The notes beneath the pieces were generated by a model, which saw only the letters and a list, made by a program, of their open reading frames with translations, made no database searches and was not told the origin of the DNA. The translations under genes were made by a program, and so were the position numbers. From a virus: 64,000 nucleotides of DNA. Shown here piece after piece: positions 33,631-41,016 of this stretch. Positions within the stretch are counted from its first letter, which is position 1. Each line of letters begins with the position of its first letter. Where the stretch lies: positions 1-64,000 of IMG/VR virus record IMGVR_UViG_3300021247_000536; one strand, 5' to 3'.

Positions 33631-33882
33631 ATGAGACTCAATTACAGTAAATTAACGGCAGCCGACCCTACAGTGTACCTAACGTTCACTAACTCGCTAG
33701 GTCAGGAAATTAAACTGGTGGAGCATCCATCGCGAGGTGACGAGTATCCTGTTATCGCAGTATCTGACTATCATCAACTTGCGTTCGCAACAGACTTTTA
33801 CGAGACTGGCGATATCAACGAGGTAGGCGGAGAATATGAGGTTGGGTTCATAGACGGTGAACTTTTTCACGGGCTGAACTAA
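33631..33882 (+). CDS. Small acidic hypothetical protein
   Basis: 83 residues, acidic, with beta-type sequence (TVYLTFTNSLGQEIKLVEHP) and a Gly/Glu-rich C-terminus. The ATG follows AATAACCATC. No family recognised. Confidence 0.65.
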   Translation: MRLNYSKLTAADPTVYLTFTNSLGQEIKLVEHPSRGDEYPVIAVSDYHQLAFATDFYETGDINEVGGEYEVGFIDGELFHGLN

Positions 33883-33890
33883 CACACCCT

Positions 33891-33932
33891 CCCATGCAGA
33901 GAATGGTCACTCGGATCGATGCCGAGCATGGG
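33891..33932 (+). promoter_or_regulatory. CTAAC-type hairpin element, copy 3
   Basis: Outer stem CCCATG (33891-33896) with CATGGG (33927-33932); 13-base 5' bulge CAGAGAATGGTCA; inner stem CTCGG (33910-33914) with CCGAG (33922-33926); 7-base loop ATCGATG. The inner stem abuts the 3' arm of the outer stem and AACTAACC follows. It shares bulge and loop sequence with the copy at 35895 but has different stem sequences. Confidence 0.7.
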
Positions 33933-33951
33933 AACTAACCAATCTAAAATC

Positions 33952-34119
33952 ATGATCATGAACACTTTATCAAAGTCAGTACGCTCAGAAGTGAGCCACA
34001 TTGCAGAAACGTCAGTCAACACAGGCACTGCTCCTGTAGGTCTTATCGTGACAGTGGTCACAGCGGTGGCAGGTCTTATTGCGACAGCTATCACAGTCTT
34101 CGGGGTATCAATCAATTAA
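33952..34119 (+). CDS. Small membrane protein
   Basis: 55 residues from ATG at 33952 (leader TCTAAAATC), with another ATG at 33958. The C-terminal half is one hydrophobic helix (VGLIVTVVTAVAGLIATAIT) preceded by a polar helix. A single-span early protein could act on the host envelope, for example in superinfection exclusion. That is inference only. Confidence 0.6.
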   Translation: MIMNTLSKSVRSEVSHIAETSVNTGTAPVGLIVTVVTAVAGLIATAITVFGVSIN

Positions 34120-34134
34120 ATCTATCACACAGCC

Positions 34135-34443
34135 ATGAAAGTTACAAAAATCTATGTAGGTCACATCACATGTGATAAAAAAACGCAGTTCACCGAGATC
34201 GAGGTGTCTGCCTTCATTGACCTTGCCCTGAGCAAGCACAAAGTAGAGGGCGCGACCATCTACGACACTACAGGTTACTGGCGCGGTGACTCTGAGCCAT
34301 GCTCAGTTATCGAGATCATTCACCATTCGGTTGGTGACTCTGAGTACACAAACATTGTCAAGGTGGCATTGTTCCTTAAACGTTTCCTACATCAGGAGTC
34401 AGTCCTTTTGACCACACAAGACGTGGAGGTATCATTCCTCTAG
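34135..34443 (+). CDS. DUF3574-like small protein
   Basis: 102 residues. The pattern KIYVGHITCD, then FTEIEVSAFIDLALS, then GATIYDTTGYWRGDSEPCSV and IEIIHH resembles the ferredoxin-like DUF3574 family, in which a Gly-x-Thr-h-x-Asp and Gly-x-Trp are conserved. The function of that family is unknown. It lies 15 bases after the membrane-protein gene. Assignment is tentative. Confidence 0.5.
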   Translation: MKVTKIYVGHITCDKKTQFTEIEVSAFIDLALSKHKVEGATIYDTTGYWRGDSEPCSVIEIIHHSVGDSEYTNIVKVALFLKRFLHQESVLLTTQDVEVSFL

Positions 34444-34450
34444 CAATTGA

Positions 34451-34497
34451 CACTGCCGACGGAGGACGGAACTGGGGAGCGACACCCTACGGCAGTG
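34451..34497 (+). promoter_or_regulatory. CTAAC-type hairpin element, copy 4
   Basis: Outer stem CACTGCCG (34451-34458) with CGGCAGTG (34490-34497); 14-base 5' bulge; inner stem TGGGG (34473-34477) with CCCTA (34485-34489); 7-base loop AGCGACA; then CTAACG. Same architecture as copies 3 and 5 with unrelated stem sequence, which supports an RNA structure. It also contains one copy of the dispersed ACANTGCCG motif. Confidence 0.65.
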
Positions 34498-34524
34498 CTA
34501 ACGTAATTATCAAAAATATCCAGT

Positions 34525-34884
34525 ATGAAGAATGACTTTTTATTTACCGAACACCCATCCACGGGACTTGTTGAGTACAGAGACAAGCCACACGACAAAG
34601 GATGGAGAGTCGTAGAGACAGGCTACTTTGTGATAAACGAAGCCCGTGAGATTATCCAATGGAGACGATTTGACGAAAATCTAAGGGCTAAGTGTGAACA
34701 GGCGGGGTATCTATTCACATACGTCGACCTTGATAAAATACAATCGCGTCTCGAATACCTTCGCACAGAGCTACGTGAAGAACGAATCAGCATGGGCGAA
34801 TTAGCTGAATTACAGAATTTAGCGAAGCACATTGACCCTTCAGACCTTGAACTACTTGAGGCAGCAGGAATACCTGAAAACTAA
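34525..34884 (+). CDS. Hypothetical protein
   Basis: 119 residues, charged. The N-terminal half has a YRDKPHDKGWRVVETGYF segment. The C-terminal half is helical (LDKIQSRLEYLRTELREERI) and acidic. It follows hairpin copy 4 with an A-rich leader. No family recognised. Confidence 0.65.
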   Translation: MKNDFLFTEHPSTGLVEYRDKPHDKGWRVVETGYFVINEAREIIQWRRFDENLRAKCEQAGYLFTYVDLDKIQSRLEYLRTELREERISMGELAELQNLAKHIDPSDLELLEAAGIPEN

Positions 34885-34904
34885 CCATCCAAAATCAATC
34901 AACC

Positions 34905-35126
34905 ATGACACTCTACGTACACGGAAAATCGAAGAAAGCACTTAACGAACTGCTCGCCAACGGCACAACAGTGATCGGCACTGAGTATTCGCTCAGACAG
35001 CAACAAAATTACAACCTGAACAGTGACCTACCACACGGCACTGTGATCAAGGTATGGGAGAAAATAATCGGAGGCAGCCCATACGCCAAGGCATACGGCA
35101 CATGGGATGGAAGCAAAATTAAGTAA
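34905..35126 (+). CDS. Small hypothetical protein
   Basis: 73 residues, polar with many Asn, Gly and Lys (SKKALNELLANGTTVIGTEY). No domain recognised. It begins 20 bases after the previous stop with the leader CAATCAACC. Confidence 0.6.
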   Translation: MTLYVHGKSKKALNELLANGTTVIGTEYSLRQQQNYNLNSDLPHGTVIKVWEKIIGGSPYAKAYGTWDGSKIK

Positions 35127-35127
35127 T

Positions 35128-35274
35128 ATGGACTACGAGATCACCCTGTACACAACGTACAAAAAGTACACGACGTTTGTCAAGACCTTTACGTCGGAAC
35201 AGCACATGACCAATTGGACTAATGTGATGGCAAAGAAAGGTCACAAAGTAATCAACCTAACAAAATTATCATGA
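35128..35274 (+). CDS. Small hypothetical protein
   Basis: 48 residues (MDYEITLYTTYKKYTTFVKT at the start), rich in Thr, Tyr and Lys. It starts one base after the previous stop and overlaps the next gene by 4 bases (ATGA), which supports translation coupling and a real gene. Confidence 0.6.
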   Translation: MDYEITLYTTYKKYTTFVKTFTSEQHMTNWTNVMAKKGHKVINLTKLS

Positions 35275-35579
35275 GACAGATAACAGAAAATAGTGTAGAC
35301 GCCTTCTATGCTAAAAAGAAGTTTAACTCAGGAAACACAATAGTGGATACTCAGCCATCACAGAAAGTGTTTGGAAAAACTGTGGTTTTTTTGAAACTTT
35401 TTGGAAATATTATTGCTTGTCTTGACGAGAACAATGTATTGTCAATAACATCCGCAGGATGGAAAACAAGCACAACAAAAGAAAGGTTGAACGCACTTCA
35501 AAATGTACGCATTTGCCAAAAAAAGGGCATTTGGTATCTTAACGGAGAACAATGGAATGGAGAATGGAAAACAATCTAA
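35271..35579 (+). CDS. Conserved phage hypothetical protein
   Basis: 102 residues. The sequence RQITENSVDAFYAKKKFNSG, then GNIIACLDENNVLSITSAGW, KERLNALQNVRI and KKGIWYLNGEQWNGEW follows a pattern that I recall in many phage hypothetical proteins of similar length. Function unknown. Translationally coupled to the preceding small gene. Confidence 0.65.
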   Translation: MRQITENSVDAFYAKKKFNSGNTIVDTQPSQKVFGKTVVFLKLFGNIIACLDENNVLSITSAGWKTSTTKERLNALQNVRICQKKGIWYLNGEQWNGEWKTI

Positions 35580-35589
35580 CAAAATTATC

Positions 35590-35886
35590 ATGAAAGCAAC
35601 AATCTTAATCAGCAACGGACCATACGGGTTCGGCAAGACATGGACTCTTCAGGTAGAGACCAAGACACGTACAAAACAGTTCTTCCTAGGTCAGGATGGC
35701 AAGGTGTGCAGCCGGCTATTGCAGATGGACTCACGGTCTGTAGTTCAGGCAATTGGCACGAATGTACTCGATGAGAAGGGCTGCAAGAAACTGGCGAAGT
35801 TTATACTCAGCACGATCAAGGAGCGACACCTTATCACCACAGCGAAGCTAATGAACATGGAGTCGTGGGCATTGGCAGTAGAATAA
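35590..35886 (+). CDS. Hypothetical protein
   Basis: 98 residues from ATG at 35590 (leader AAAATTATC). It opens with MKATILISNGPYGFGKTWTL and has a basic, beta-type middle. The GFGKT segment resembles a P-loop, but the preceding sequence is too short for a full Walker A, so ATP binding is not supported. No family recognised. Confidence 0.6.
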   Translation: MKATILISNGPYGFGKTWTLQVETKTRTKQFFLGQDGKVCSRLLQMDSRSVVQAIGTNVLDEKGCKKLAKFILSTIKERHLITTAKLMNMESWALAVE

Positions 35887-35894
35887 ACAAACAT

Positions 35895-35935
35895 CCCGTG
35901 CAGAGAATGGCATGCAGATCGATACTGCACACGGG
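35895..35935 (+). promoter_or_regulatory. CTAAC-type hairpin element, copy 5
   Basis: Outer stem CCCGTG (35895-35900) with CACGGG (35930-35935); 12-base bulge CAGAGAATGGCA; inner stem TGCAG (35913-35917) with CTGCA (35925-35929); 7-base loop ATCGATA; then AGCTAAC. Compared with copy 3 the stems change on both sides while bulge and loop stay the same, which is direct covariation. Confidence 0.7.
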
Positions 35936-35960
35936 AGCTAACTAATAAAAATCATGAACA

Positions 35961-36248
35961 ATGGCACGAAAAAGAGTAACATGTCCCGCCAGTGACTGGC
36001 ATCACTCATGGGGAATGGGCACAAATAAGATCGGCAAAGTACGTATCGTAGACGCCGAGCAGAACATCTACTCATGGTCAGGGCATTCTCAGGGACGCCA
36101 CGGTCAGGTGTGGAACAGAGGAGCAAAGGTAGTGTTCAGGGTAGTCAACCTAGAGCAGCGCACTGCCGAAGTAATTTCATCCAAGGGTATCACACTCTCC
36201 TTCGGTGACGATATGTGGAAAGCAGTGGAGACACTTGCTAATCAATAG
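35961..36248 (+). CDS. Hypothetical protein rich in Trp and Gly
   Basis: 95 residues. It has TCPASDWHHSWGMGTNKIG and an Arg/Lys/Val-rich beta-type core (KVRIVDAEQNIYSW). No catalytic motif recognised. The leader AAATCATGAACA contains another ATG out of frame; ATG at 35961 fits the coding pattern. Confidence 0.6.
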   Translation: MARKRVTCPASDWHHSWGMGTNKIGKVRIVDAEQNIYSWSGHSQGRHGQVWNRGAKVVFRVVNLEQRTAEVISSKGITLSFGDDMWKAVETLANQ

Positions 36249-36254
36249 AAAAAC

Positions 36255-36494
36255 ATGGAAGTAGTAAACATGAAGGACACCAAGGCACGACACGCCGACC
36301 AGTTCGAGAATGGCGAAGAGGTCTTCCGAGCCACGCACTTTGACAGCGAGGTGAGAATCGTAGCTGAGTCGTGGAACGCTAACCACAAGGCATTCGTAAT
36401 CTACCTAAATTGGGTGAAGATAACATCATCATCCAACTACATGAAAGCAATCGGAGAGGCAGTGTTTGTCCTCTGCTCAATAACTAACAGATAA
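36255..36494 (+). CDS. Hypothetical protein
   Basis: 79 residues, charged (MKDTKARHADQFENGEEVFR). It starts 6 bases after the previous gene following TAGAAAAAC. A second ATG six codons in is also possible. No family recognised. Confidence 0.55.
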   Translation: MEVVNMKDTKARHADQFENGEEVFRATHFDSEVRIVAESWNANHKAFVIYLNWVKITSSSNYMKAIGEAVFVLCSITNR

Positions 36495-36507
36495 AACCAT
36501 ATCAATC

Positions 36508-36783
36508 ATGAAGAAATACACATTTGCCGTATGGTCATTCGGAGAACTCGCAGGAGTTGTATCTACTGACACCTTCAACGAGGCAATCACACAGACGCTG
36601 AATGCAATAATAGATCATCTTGCTGTGGATAATGTAACAATCTCACCTAATGATGAGATTCGAGGAATACTACAACTAGACAGTCCTAGTGCCACCGACA
36701 ACTATTCTTTCAGAGTATTCATCAAAGAGTTAATTACAGTTGAAAGTCAAGTTGAGCTCACGCCAGTATCCATCTATTCTTAA
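36508..36783 (+). CDS. Hypothetical protein
   Basis: 91 residues, acidic, mixed alpha/beta (KYTFAVWSFGELAGVVSTDT, then FNEAITQTLNAIIDHL). Leader CATATCAATC precedes the ATG. No family recognised. Confidence 0.6.
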   Translation: MKKYTFAVWSFGELAGVVSTDTFNEAITQTLNAIIDHLAVDNVTISPNDEIRGILQLDSPSATDNYSFRVFIKELITVESQVELTPVSIYS

Positions 36784-36796
36784 AACCATATCAACA

Positions 36797-37081
36797 ATGA
36801 ACATACTCGTAATAGGGCACTACATATTTCCCGATCAGGAAATTAACCCAAGAACAATTCTTTACACTGCCGTGTGTAACTCTATCGAAGATGCTGTAAA
36901 GTTTATTCGAGACAACTTCGACGGCAAGGAAACATTCGATGAGTATTACGCTCCCGAAATTACTGAACACCTCAGCACCTCGACAGAAGAGTATGCGCTC
37001 GACGACTGGTCAGCAGGGCAGTGGTTCTATGTGAGAGTCCTTGGCAACCCATTTGAAAAAGTAGAAGAGATACAACCTTAA
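36797..37081 (+). CDS. Acidic hypothetical protein
   Basis: 94 residues from ATG at 36797, which follows CATATCAACA as in the gene before. Acidic, with NSIEDAVKFIRDNFDGKET and a Trp-containing C-terminus (WSAGQWFYVRVLG). The matching leaders of this gene and the previous one suggest duplication of the intergenic segment. Function unknown. Confidence 0.6.
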   Translation: MNILVIGHYIFPDQEINPRTILYTAVCNSIEDAVKFIRDNFDGKETFDEYYAPEITEHLSTSTEEYALDDWSAGQWFYVRVLGNPFEKVEEIQP

Positions 37082-37097
37082 CACTAACACAACAGCA

Positions 37098-37640
37098 ATG
37101 AAAACATTCACCAAAGATTTCATCCGAGAGAACTCAGGATGCTACAGACAACAGGGTATTGCAGTAATCAACGCTCTAGACTTCATGTCAGAACAGGGAG
37201 ATGCTATTCCATACACATGGGTTCTTGAATCATCCATTCCGACAAAGGATAAATATTGGTTCTTCTGCAAGAAAGTATTCACCAAAGAACAAAATCAACA
37301 AGTAGCTATCGGAGTAGCATGGATCGTTCTCGAAATATTTGAGAACAAATACCCTAACGACGACCGACCACGCAAGGCTATCATTGCAGCGGAGCAATAC
37401 CTTGAAGGACTGATCGACCGTGAGACGCTTATGGAAGCGAGACGTAAAGCCGCCTACGCCGCCACAGCCGACGACGACGCCTACGTCGCCACAGCCGCCG
37501 CCTACGCCGCAGCCGACGACGCCGCCTACGTCGTCTACGTCGACGCCGCTGCCGTCGTCGACGCCGCTGCCGTCGCTGCCGTCGAGTACCACGAGGCTCT
37601 ACTTCTATTTCTTATCATGTTCTGTAACGAAAACCTATAA
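37098..37640 (+). CDS. Immunity-protein-like (Imm-5-like) protein with Ala/Asp repeats
   Basis: 180 residues. The core YPNDDRPRKAIIAAEQYLEG followed by Ala-rich repeats (AAYAATADDDAYVATAAAY) resembles a family annotated as putative immunity proteins, known in bacteria and phages. The repeat part (37446-37590) is built from GCC, GTC, GAC and TAC codons, far more GC-rich than its surroundings. The C-terminus is hydrophobic (ALLLFLIMFC). It might neutralise a host toxin or bind a protein partner. Family assignment is from memory. Confidence 0.5.
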   Translation: MKTFTKDFIRENSGCYRQQGIAVINALDFMSEQGDAIPYTWVLESSIPTKDKYWFFCKKVFTKEQNQQVAIGVAWIVLEIFENKYPNDDRPRKAIIAAEQYLEGLIDRETLMEARRKAAYAATADDDAYVATAAAYAAADDAAYVVYVDAAAVVDAAAVAAVEYHEALLLFLIMFCNENL

Positions 37641-37645
37641 CACCT

Positions 37646-37882
37646 ATGACAAACTTCACTTACAATGACAACGAGGTGACCTATGCCACCATGACACGAA
37701 CAAATGGCTATGGAAGATACCTCATGCAAGCAGACTGGATAGACGAGGACGGCAGAACACAGTCGTCAACGCATATCTCCAACTCAGCACCACTGTTTGA
37801 CATGTACACAGAGGAAGACACAAAAGAAAAGGCAAGAAAGATCATTGCCGAGGCGGTTATCGACAATTACTATTCACTATAA
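37646..37882 (+). CDS. Acidic hypothetical protein
   Basis: 78 residues, acidic, beginning 5 bases after the repeat protein. It has MTNFTYNDNEVTYATMTRTN and a helical C-terminus (TKEKARKIIAEAVIDNY). No family recognised. Confidence 0.6.
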   Translation: MTNFTYNDNEVTYATMTRTNGYGRYLMQADWIDEDGRTQSSTHISNSAPLFDMYTEEDTKEKARKIIAEAVIDNYYSL

Positions 37883-37895
37883 CAAACAATCAATC

Positions 37896-38222
37896 ATGAA
37901 AGAGATCAAAGAACCTGTAAAGAAGACAGCCTACAACGGGCTGCAACAGAAGACTACATTCCTATCCCCTCCATCGGGTGGCACCAACACAGCACCTGAC
38001 GTTGAGGTGGTGACAATCAAGGGAAAAAAGAAAATCTATTCCGTGTTCCAATGGGGAAAGTATTGGGACGAGGGGAAGTGGACATCCTTCCAGTTCACCA
38101 TGTTCCAAGATAAGTCAGGGCGAATCGCGGATGTATCATCACCACGTGTGACGGAGGCTGCCATCGAAAGATGCCACAAGAAGGCTGTCGATAAGTTCAA
38201 GGAAATGATGGGGTGGAGATGA
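37896..38222 (+). CDS. Hypothetical protein
   Basis: 108 residues from ATG at 37896 (leader AACAATCAATC). Lys-rich N-terminus, Pro/Gly/Ser linker, then WGKYWDEGKWTSFQFTMFQD and a basic C-terminal helix. The 3' end overlaps the next gene by 4 bases (ATGA). Confidence 0.6.
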   Translation: MKEIKEPVKKTAYNGLQQKTTFLSPPSGGTNTAPDVEVVTIKGKKKIYSVFQWGKYWDEGKWTSFQFTMFQDKSGRIADVSSPRVTEAAIERCHKKAVDKFKEMMGWR

Positions 38223-38359
38223 GCAGCGAACAACTAATCATTGCCGAGCAGGGAGCTACCCATGTAGCAGAATTTCTTATCTTGCTCATCCAGTACATCA
38301 CCCTGACGGCAATGATCATACACTACACCTCTCAAAAAAATAGCCTATGGTACCACTAA
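38219..38359 (+). CDS. Small single-span membrane protein
   Basis: 46 residues (MSSEQLIIAEQGATHVAEFL at the start) with one hydrophobic helix (FLILLIQYITLTAMIIHY). ATGA overlap with the previous gene supports it. It may act on the host membrane. Confidence 0.55.
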   Translation: MSSEQLIIAEQGATHVAEFLILLIQYITLTAMIIHYTSQKNSLWYH

Positions 38360-38577
38360 GAATCGGCAACTTCACATTCCTACTTGAGGATGTCGGCATG
38401 CGTAATGTACTAAGCTACATGAGCAGACCGAACAAGAAGGATAGTGAAGAGTCGGGAGACATACCCGACAGCCACTCACCCGTACACTTGCCACGCGACT
38501 ACATTAGACACCGCGCGGAGCGTAGCCCGCACATGAGTATGTTAACTAGACAAACAATGAAAAGGGATATCTGTTAA
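38347..38577 (+). CDS. Hypothetical protein
   Basis: 76 residues, Arg/Ser/Pro-rich (LPRDYIRHRAERSPHMSMLT). The start lies in the last 13 bases of the previous small gene. It is less certain than its neighbours because composition is polar and no A-rich leader is available. Confidence 0.45.
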   Translation: MVPLRIGNFTFLLEDVGMRNVLSYMSRPNKKDSEESGDIPDSHSPVHLPRDYIRHRAERSPHMSMLTRQTMKRDIC

Positions 38578-38583
38578 CACCAT

Positions 38584-38615
38584 CCCCTGATGGTTGGATT
38601 GTATCCAGTCAGGGG
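38584..38615 (+). promoter_or_regulatory. CTAAC-type hairpin element, copy 6
   Basis: Outer stem CCCCTGA (38584-38590) with TCAGGGG (38609-38615); short 5' bulge; inner stem TGGAT (38595-38599) with ATCCA (38603-38607) and 3-base loop TGT; followed by AGCTAAG. It is a compact variant of the family in the gap before the gene at 38650. Confidence 0.55.
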
Positions 38616-38649
38616 AGCTAAGTGAATTATCACCAATACAGAACGACAC

Positions 38650-38946
38650 ATGGCAAAAGAAACAGCAATCGAAAGATGCTCCGAGAGATTCGGACTCTTC
38701 CCCAATGGATTCATCAGCTACAAGGAGACGCTGATTGAACTATCCCTCAGCGCAGGTGCAGAGATGCGACAAGAACGATCAGCCCTTATCGATAACAACG
38801 ATAAGATGGGTGGAAGAGCAGGTCTCTATGATCTCCTCCACGACTGGGCAATGGAGTTCGAGCAGCAGAACAAGGGCAGGGAGTGGGACGGTGAGTTCTT
38901 CGACGAAGTAGACAAGTTCTTTAATCTTAAAATCAAATTAGTATGA
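38650..38946 (+). CDS. Hypothetical protein, paralogue-like of next gene
   Basis: 98 residues. It has the pattern FPNGFISYKETLIEL near the start and WAMEFEQQNKGREWDGEFFD near the end. The next gene has FPNGYYSYHQTFTEI and AMDFETKNKGRIVWMGRWQ at similar distances, so the two appear to be related. Function unknown. Overlap with the next gene is 4 bases. Confidence 0.65.
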   Translation: MAKETAIERCSERFGLFPNGFISYKETLIELSLSAGAEMRQERSALIDNNDKMGGRAGLYDLLHDWAMEFEQQNKGREWDGEFFDEVDKFFNLKIKLV

Positions 38947-39392
38947 CAGAGACAATCACATTCCCTAACGGGTATTACTCCTACCATCAGACGTTCACAG
39001 AGATCGTTCGATTCATCGATAGCCATGACTTGGATACGTATGACTACAAAAGGATTGGTAAGGTAGCTATGGATTTTGAAACCAAGAACAAGGGCAGGAT
39101 AGTATGGATGGGCAGATGGCAGACAGAGCTACACGACTTCGTGTCAAGCAGCGGTCTCATCACACCTACGGTCACAGTAACTGTAACTATCAGATCGGTA
39201 GCTCTCAACTCGGATGACAAGCGCACATTCCCTGCAAACGAACAGGGGTACATCGAGATGAATGAGTACCTGAAGAATATCAGACAGCTATACATGACAG
39301 CTGTTGGCAAGGAGACTGGCTTCAGGATGGGAGCTGGCTTCGTTCAGCAGCAGGCGGATAAGTCGGCATCACTAACAATCAACATCTCATGA
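38943..39392 (+). CDS. Hypothetical protein, paralogue-like of previous gene
   Basis: 149 residues. The N-terminal 70 residues share the FPNGYYSYHQTFTEI and FETKNKGR pattern with the gene before. A second domain (VTVTVTIRSVALNSDDKRTF) is beta-rich. ATGA overlaps on both sides show tight coupling. Confidence 0.65.
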   Translation: MTETITFPNGYYSYHQTFTEIVRFIDSHDLDTYDYKRIGKVAMDFETKNKGRIVWMGRWQTELHDFVSSSGLITPTVTVTVTIRSVALNSDDKRTFPANEQGYIEMNEYLKNIRQLYMTAVGKETGFRMGAGFVQQQADKSASLTINIS

Positions 39393-39649
39393 ACTCGATA
39401 ACAACGAAGATTGCCATGATATTAGCTGGCATCCTATCAGGCATTGTCATATTCAAGTACGCATCGTACATGCTAGTTGACACCACGCTGTATACAAATT
39501 TCAAGACTGAAAATAAAGTGCTGTTCATAGCATCTATCCCAGTTGGATTTGTATCTTTGTCTTGCCTGATGCTTTTAGTGACAGTTCCTGTCATGATGGT
39601 TATGCAATGGCATTTGTCAAAGATTGAATCATTCAGAGACATTTGGTAA
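39389..39649 (+). CDS. Two-TM membrane protein
   Basis: 86 residues with two hydrophobic segments (IAMILAGILSGIVIFKYASY and VLFIASIPVGFVSLSCLMLL) and a short polar C-terminus. Its stop overlaps the next ATG (TAATG). A role in the host inner membrane during early infection is possible. Confidence 0.65.
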   Translation: MNSITTKIAMILAGILSGIVIFKYASYMLVDTTLYTNFKTENKVLFIASIPVGFVSLSCLMLLVTVPVMMVMQWHLSKIESFRDIW

Positions 39650-40182
39650 TGAAAGGGTACTACACATATAGGGCTGCAATATTTGAGTTCGACAAGAACG
39701 GATCGACAGTAAAGATCCCTGAAGATCTCAAGTACAAGACAAGGGGACACCTTGTAAACCCTAAGCACCAATACATACTAGTGATCTACGGGCTGTCGAG
39801 AGATGGCACACATGAGATAACGGACATGACCTCTGGAGATAACATCAAAGAGCTCATCGGCATGTCATCATGGTGCCCTCTCACGATAGTTGTGTCTAGC
39901 GGTAGAGCTATCGGACCACTGGCTGCTCGCCATGCCACATGGTTCTTGCAGTCAGCTACGCCAAAGATCAGAGGCGTGCTGTCACCCATCAAGAATGTGT
40001 GGACTACCTCAACAAAGGGTAGAGACATTGAGAGTGCACGTGCTGCCATCAATGACACCAAGTACAAGCACATGAAGTTTGGAAGACAAAGCCGGAAGGT
40101 GATGAGACTCCACAGAATCAAGACAAAGAACAATAACTTCTACGTCATGCCACTCGATGACCGAAAGGCTTGGACGTACTAA
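39649..40182 (+). CDS. Basic hypothetical protein
   Basis: 177 residues from ATG at 39649. N-terminal beta-type region (YYTYRAAIFEFDKNGSTVKI) and a basic C-terminal third (KHMKFGRQSRKVMRLHRIKT). It could bind nucleic acid by charge. No family recognised. Confidence 0.65.
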   Translation: MKGYYTYRAAIFEFDKNGSTVKIPEDLKYKTRGHLVNPKHQYILVIYGLSRDGTHEITDMTSGDNIKELIGMSSWCPLTIVVSSGRAIGPLAARHATWFLQSATPKIRGVLSPIKNVWTTSTKGRDIESARAAINDTKYKHMKFGRQSRKVMRLHRIKTKNNNFYVMPLDDRKAWTY

Positions 40183-40193
40183 ACAAAAAAATC

Positions 40194-40568
40194 ATGGACG
40201 TAAACGAACTAAAGATTCACCGACGCAACAAGAAGAGAGAGTCGTCAAGAAAGAGACTGCTCAAGTCAACAACTCCAATGACCATCGGTCAGCAGATAGC
40301 ACTCATCAGGAAAGCTAGGGGGCTGACAACGGCAAAGATCGAGGAGGACTTCGACATCTCAAGACATACCATCCGCAGCATAGAGTCAGACAAGGGGTCG
40401 TCATCTATCAACAACCTCTTGGCATACGCTGCATCTCTTGGGTGCGTGGTAATTGTGTCGCCAATACCATCGGTAGGTATACACAAGCCTGAGACTTTCA
40501 GATCAAAGCCACAAGTAAATCCATTCGGTAAAACAAACACCATCAAGTTCGAAGAAGATGCAGACTAA
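40194..40568 (+). CDS. XRE-family transcription regulator
   Basis: 124 residues from ATG at 40194 (leader AAAAAAATC). After a basic N-terminus, residues about 28-85 form a Cro/C1-type helix-turn-helix: TIGQQIALIRKARGLTTAKI, then EDFDISRHTIRSIESDKG and NNLLAYAASLGCVV. The C-terminal tail is probably disordered. It may repress or time early genes; the palindromes at 41301-41360 are candidate sites. It overlaps the next gene by 11 bases. Confidence 0.8.
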   Translation: MDVNELKIHRRNKKRESSRKRLLKSTTPMTIGQQIALIRKARGLTTAKIEEDFDISRHTIRSIESDKGSSSINNLLAYAASLGCVVIVSPIPSVGIHKPETFRSKPQVNPFGKTNTIKFEEDAD

Positions 40569-40878
40569 CTTCTATAACAGCACAAACGAGACAGGCAAGA
40601 CCCTCGAGAAATATTCAGCGACGGCACTGTCACAACAGGAACGTATCTACAACTACATGAAAGATCATGAGGGTGTAGGGTTCTCTCCATCTCAGATACT
40701 GGCAGCGGTATTCAAAGGAGAGGGCGTTCCCATCACATCGGTACGAAGAGCTATGACTACGCTGTCATCAGATAGCAATAGCAGTTTAATATTCAAGACA
40801 GACATCAAGTACATCGGACCAATGGGTAGACCCGAGTACACGTGGATGTATGCAAGAAACACTAGGGCTGATTCATGA
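40558..40878 (+). CDS. Winged-helix-like protein
   Basis: 106 residues. LSQQERIYNYMKDHEGVGFS, PSQILAAVFKGEGVPITSVR and RAMTTLSSDS form a plausible winged helix with a wing around IFKTDIKYIGPMGRPEYTW. This pattern is common in small phage DNA-binding proteins linked to replication or regulation. It is coupled to the XRE regulator. Confidence 0.55.
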   Translation: MQTNFYNSTNETGKTLEKYSATALSQQERIYNYMKDHEGVGFSPSQILAAVFKGEGVPITSVRRAMTTLSSDSNSSLIFKTDIKYIGPMGRPEYTWMYARNTRADS

Positions 40879-41016
40879 GAGGTGTGGGCGAACCTGCCTA
40901 ACCTTAATAGGGGGTATCCTCCACACACGTGGCAATGTCTCATCGGCCTGAGCTTACGTTCATTGTAAAGAGACAAAAGGATATCAACAGGTGACAGCTT
41001 GGAGAGACAGGCAACT

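Noticed and set aside
35590-35886. P-loop ATPase from GFGKT near the N-terminus
   Set aside because: No full Walker A spacing, no Walker B, and only 98 residues in total.
37230-37592. Minus-strand Gly/Val/Asp-rich frame
   Set aside because: It is the antisense image of the GC-rich Ala/Asp repeat in the gene at 37098.
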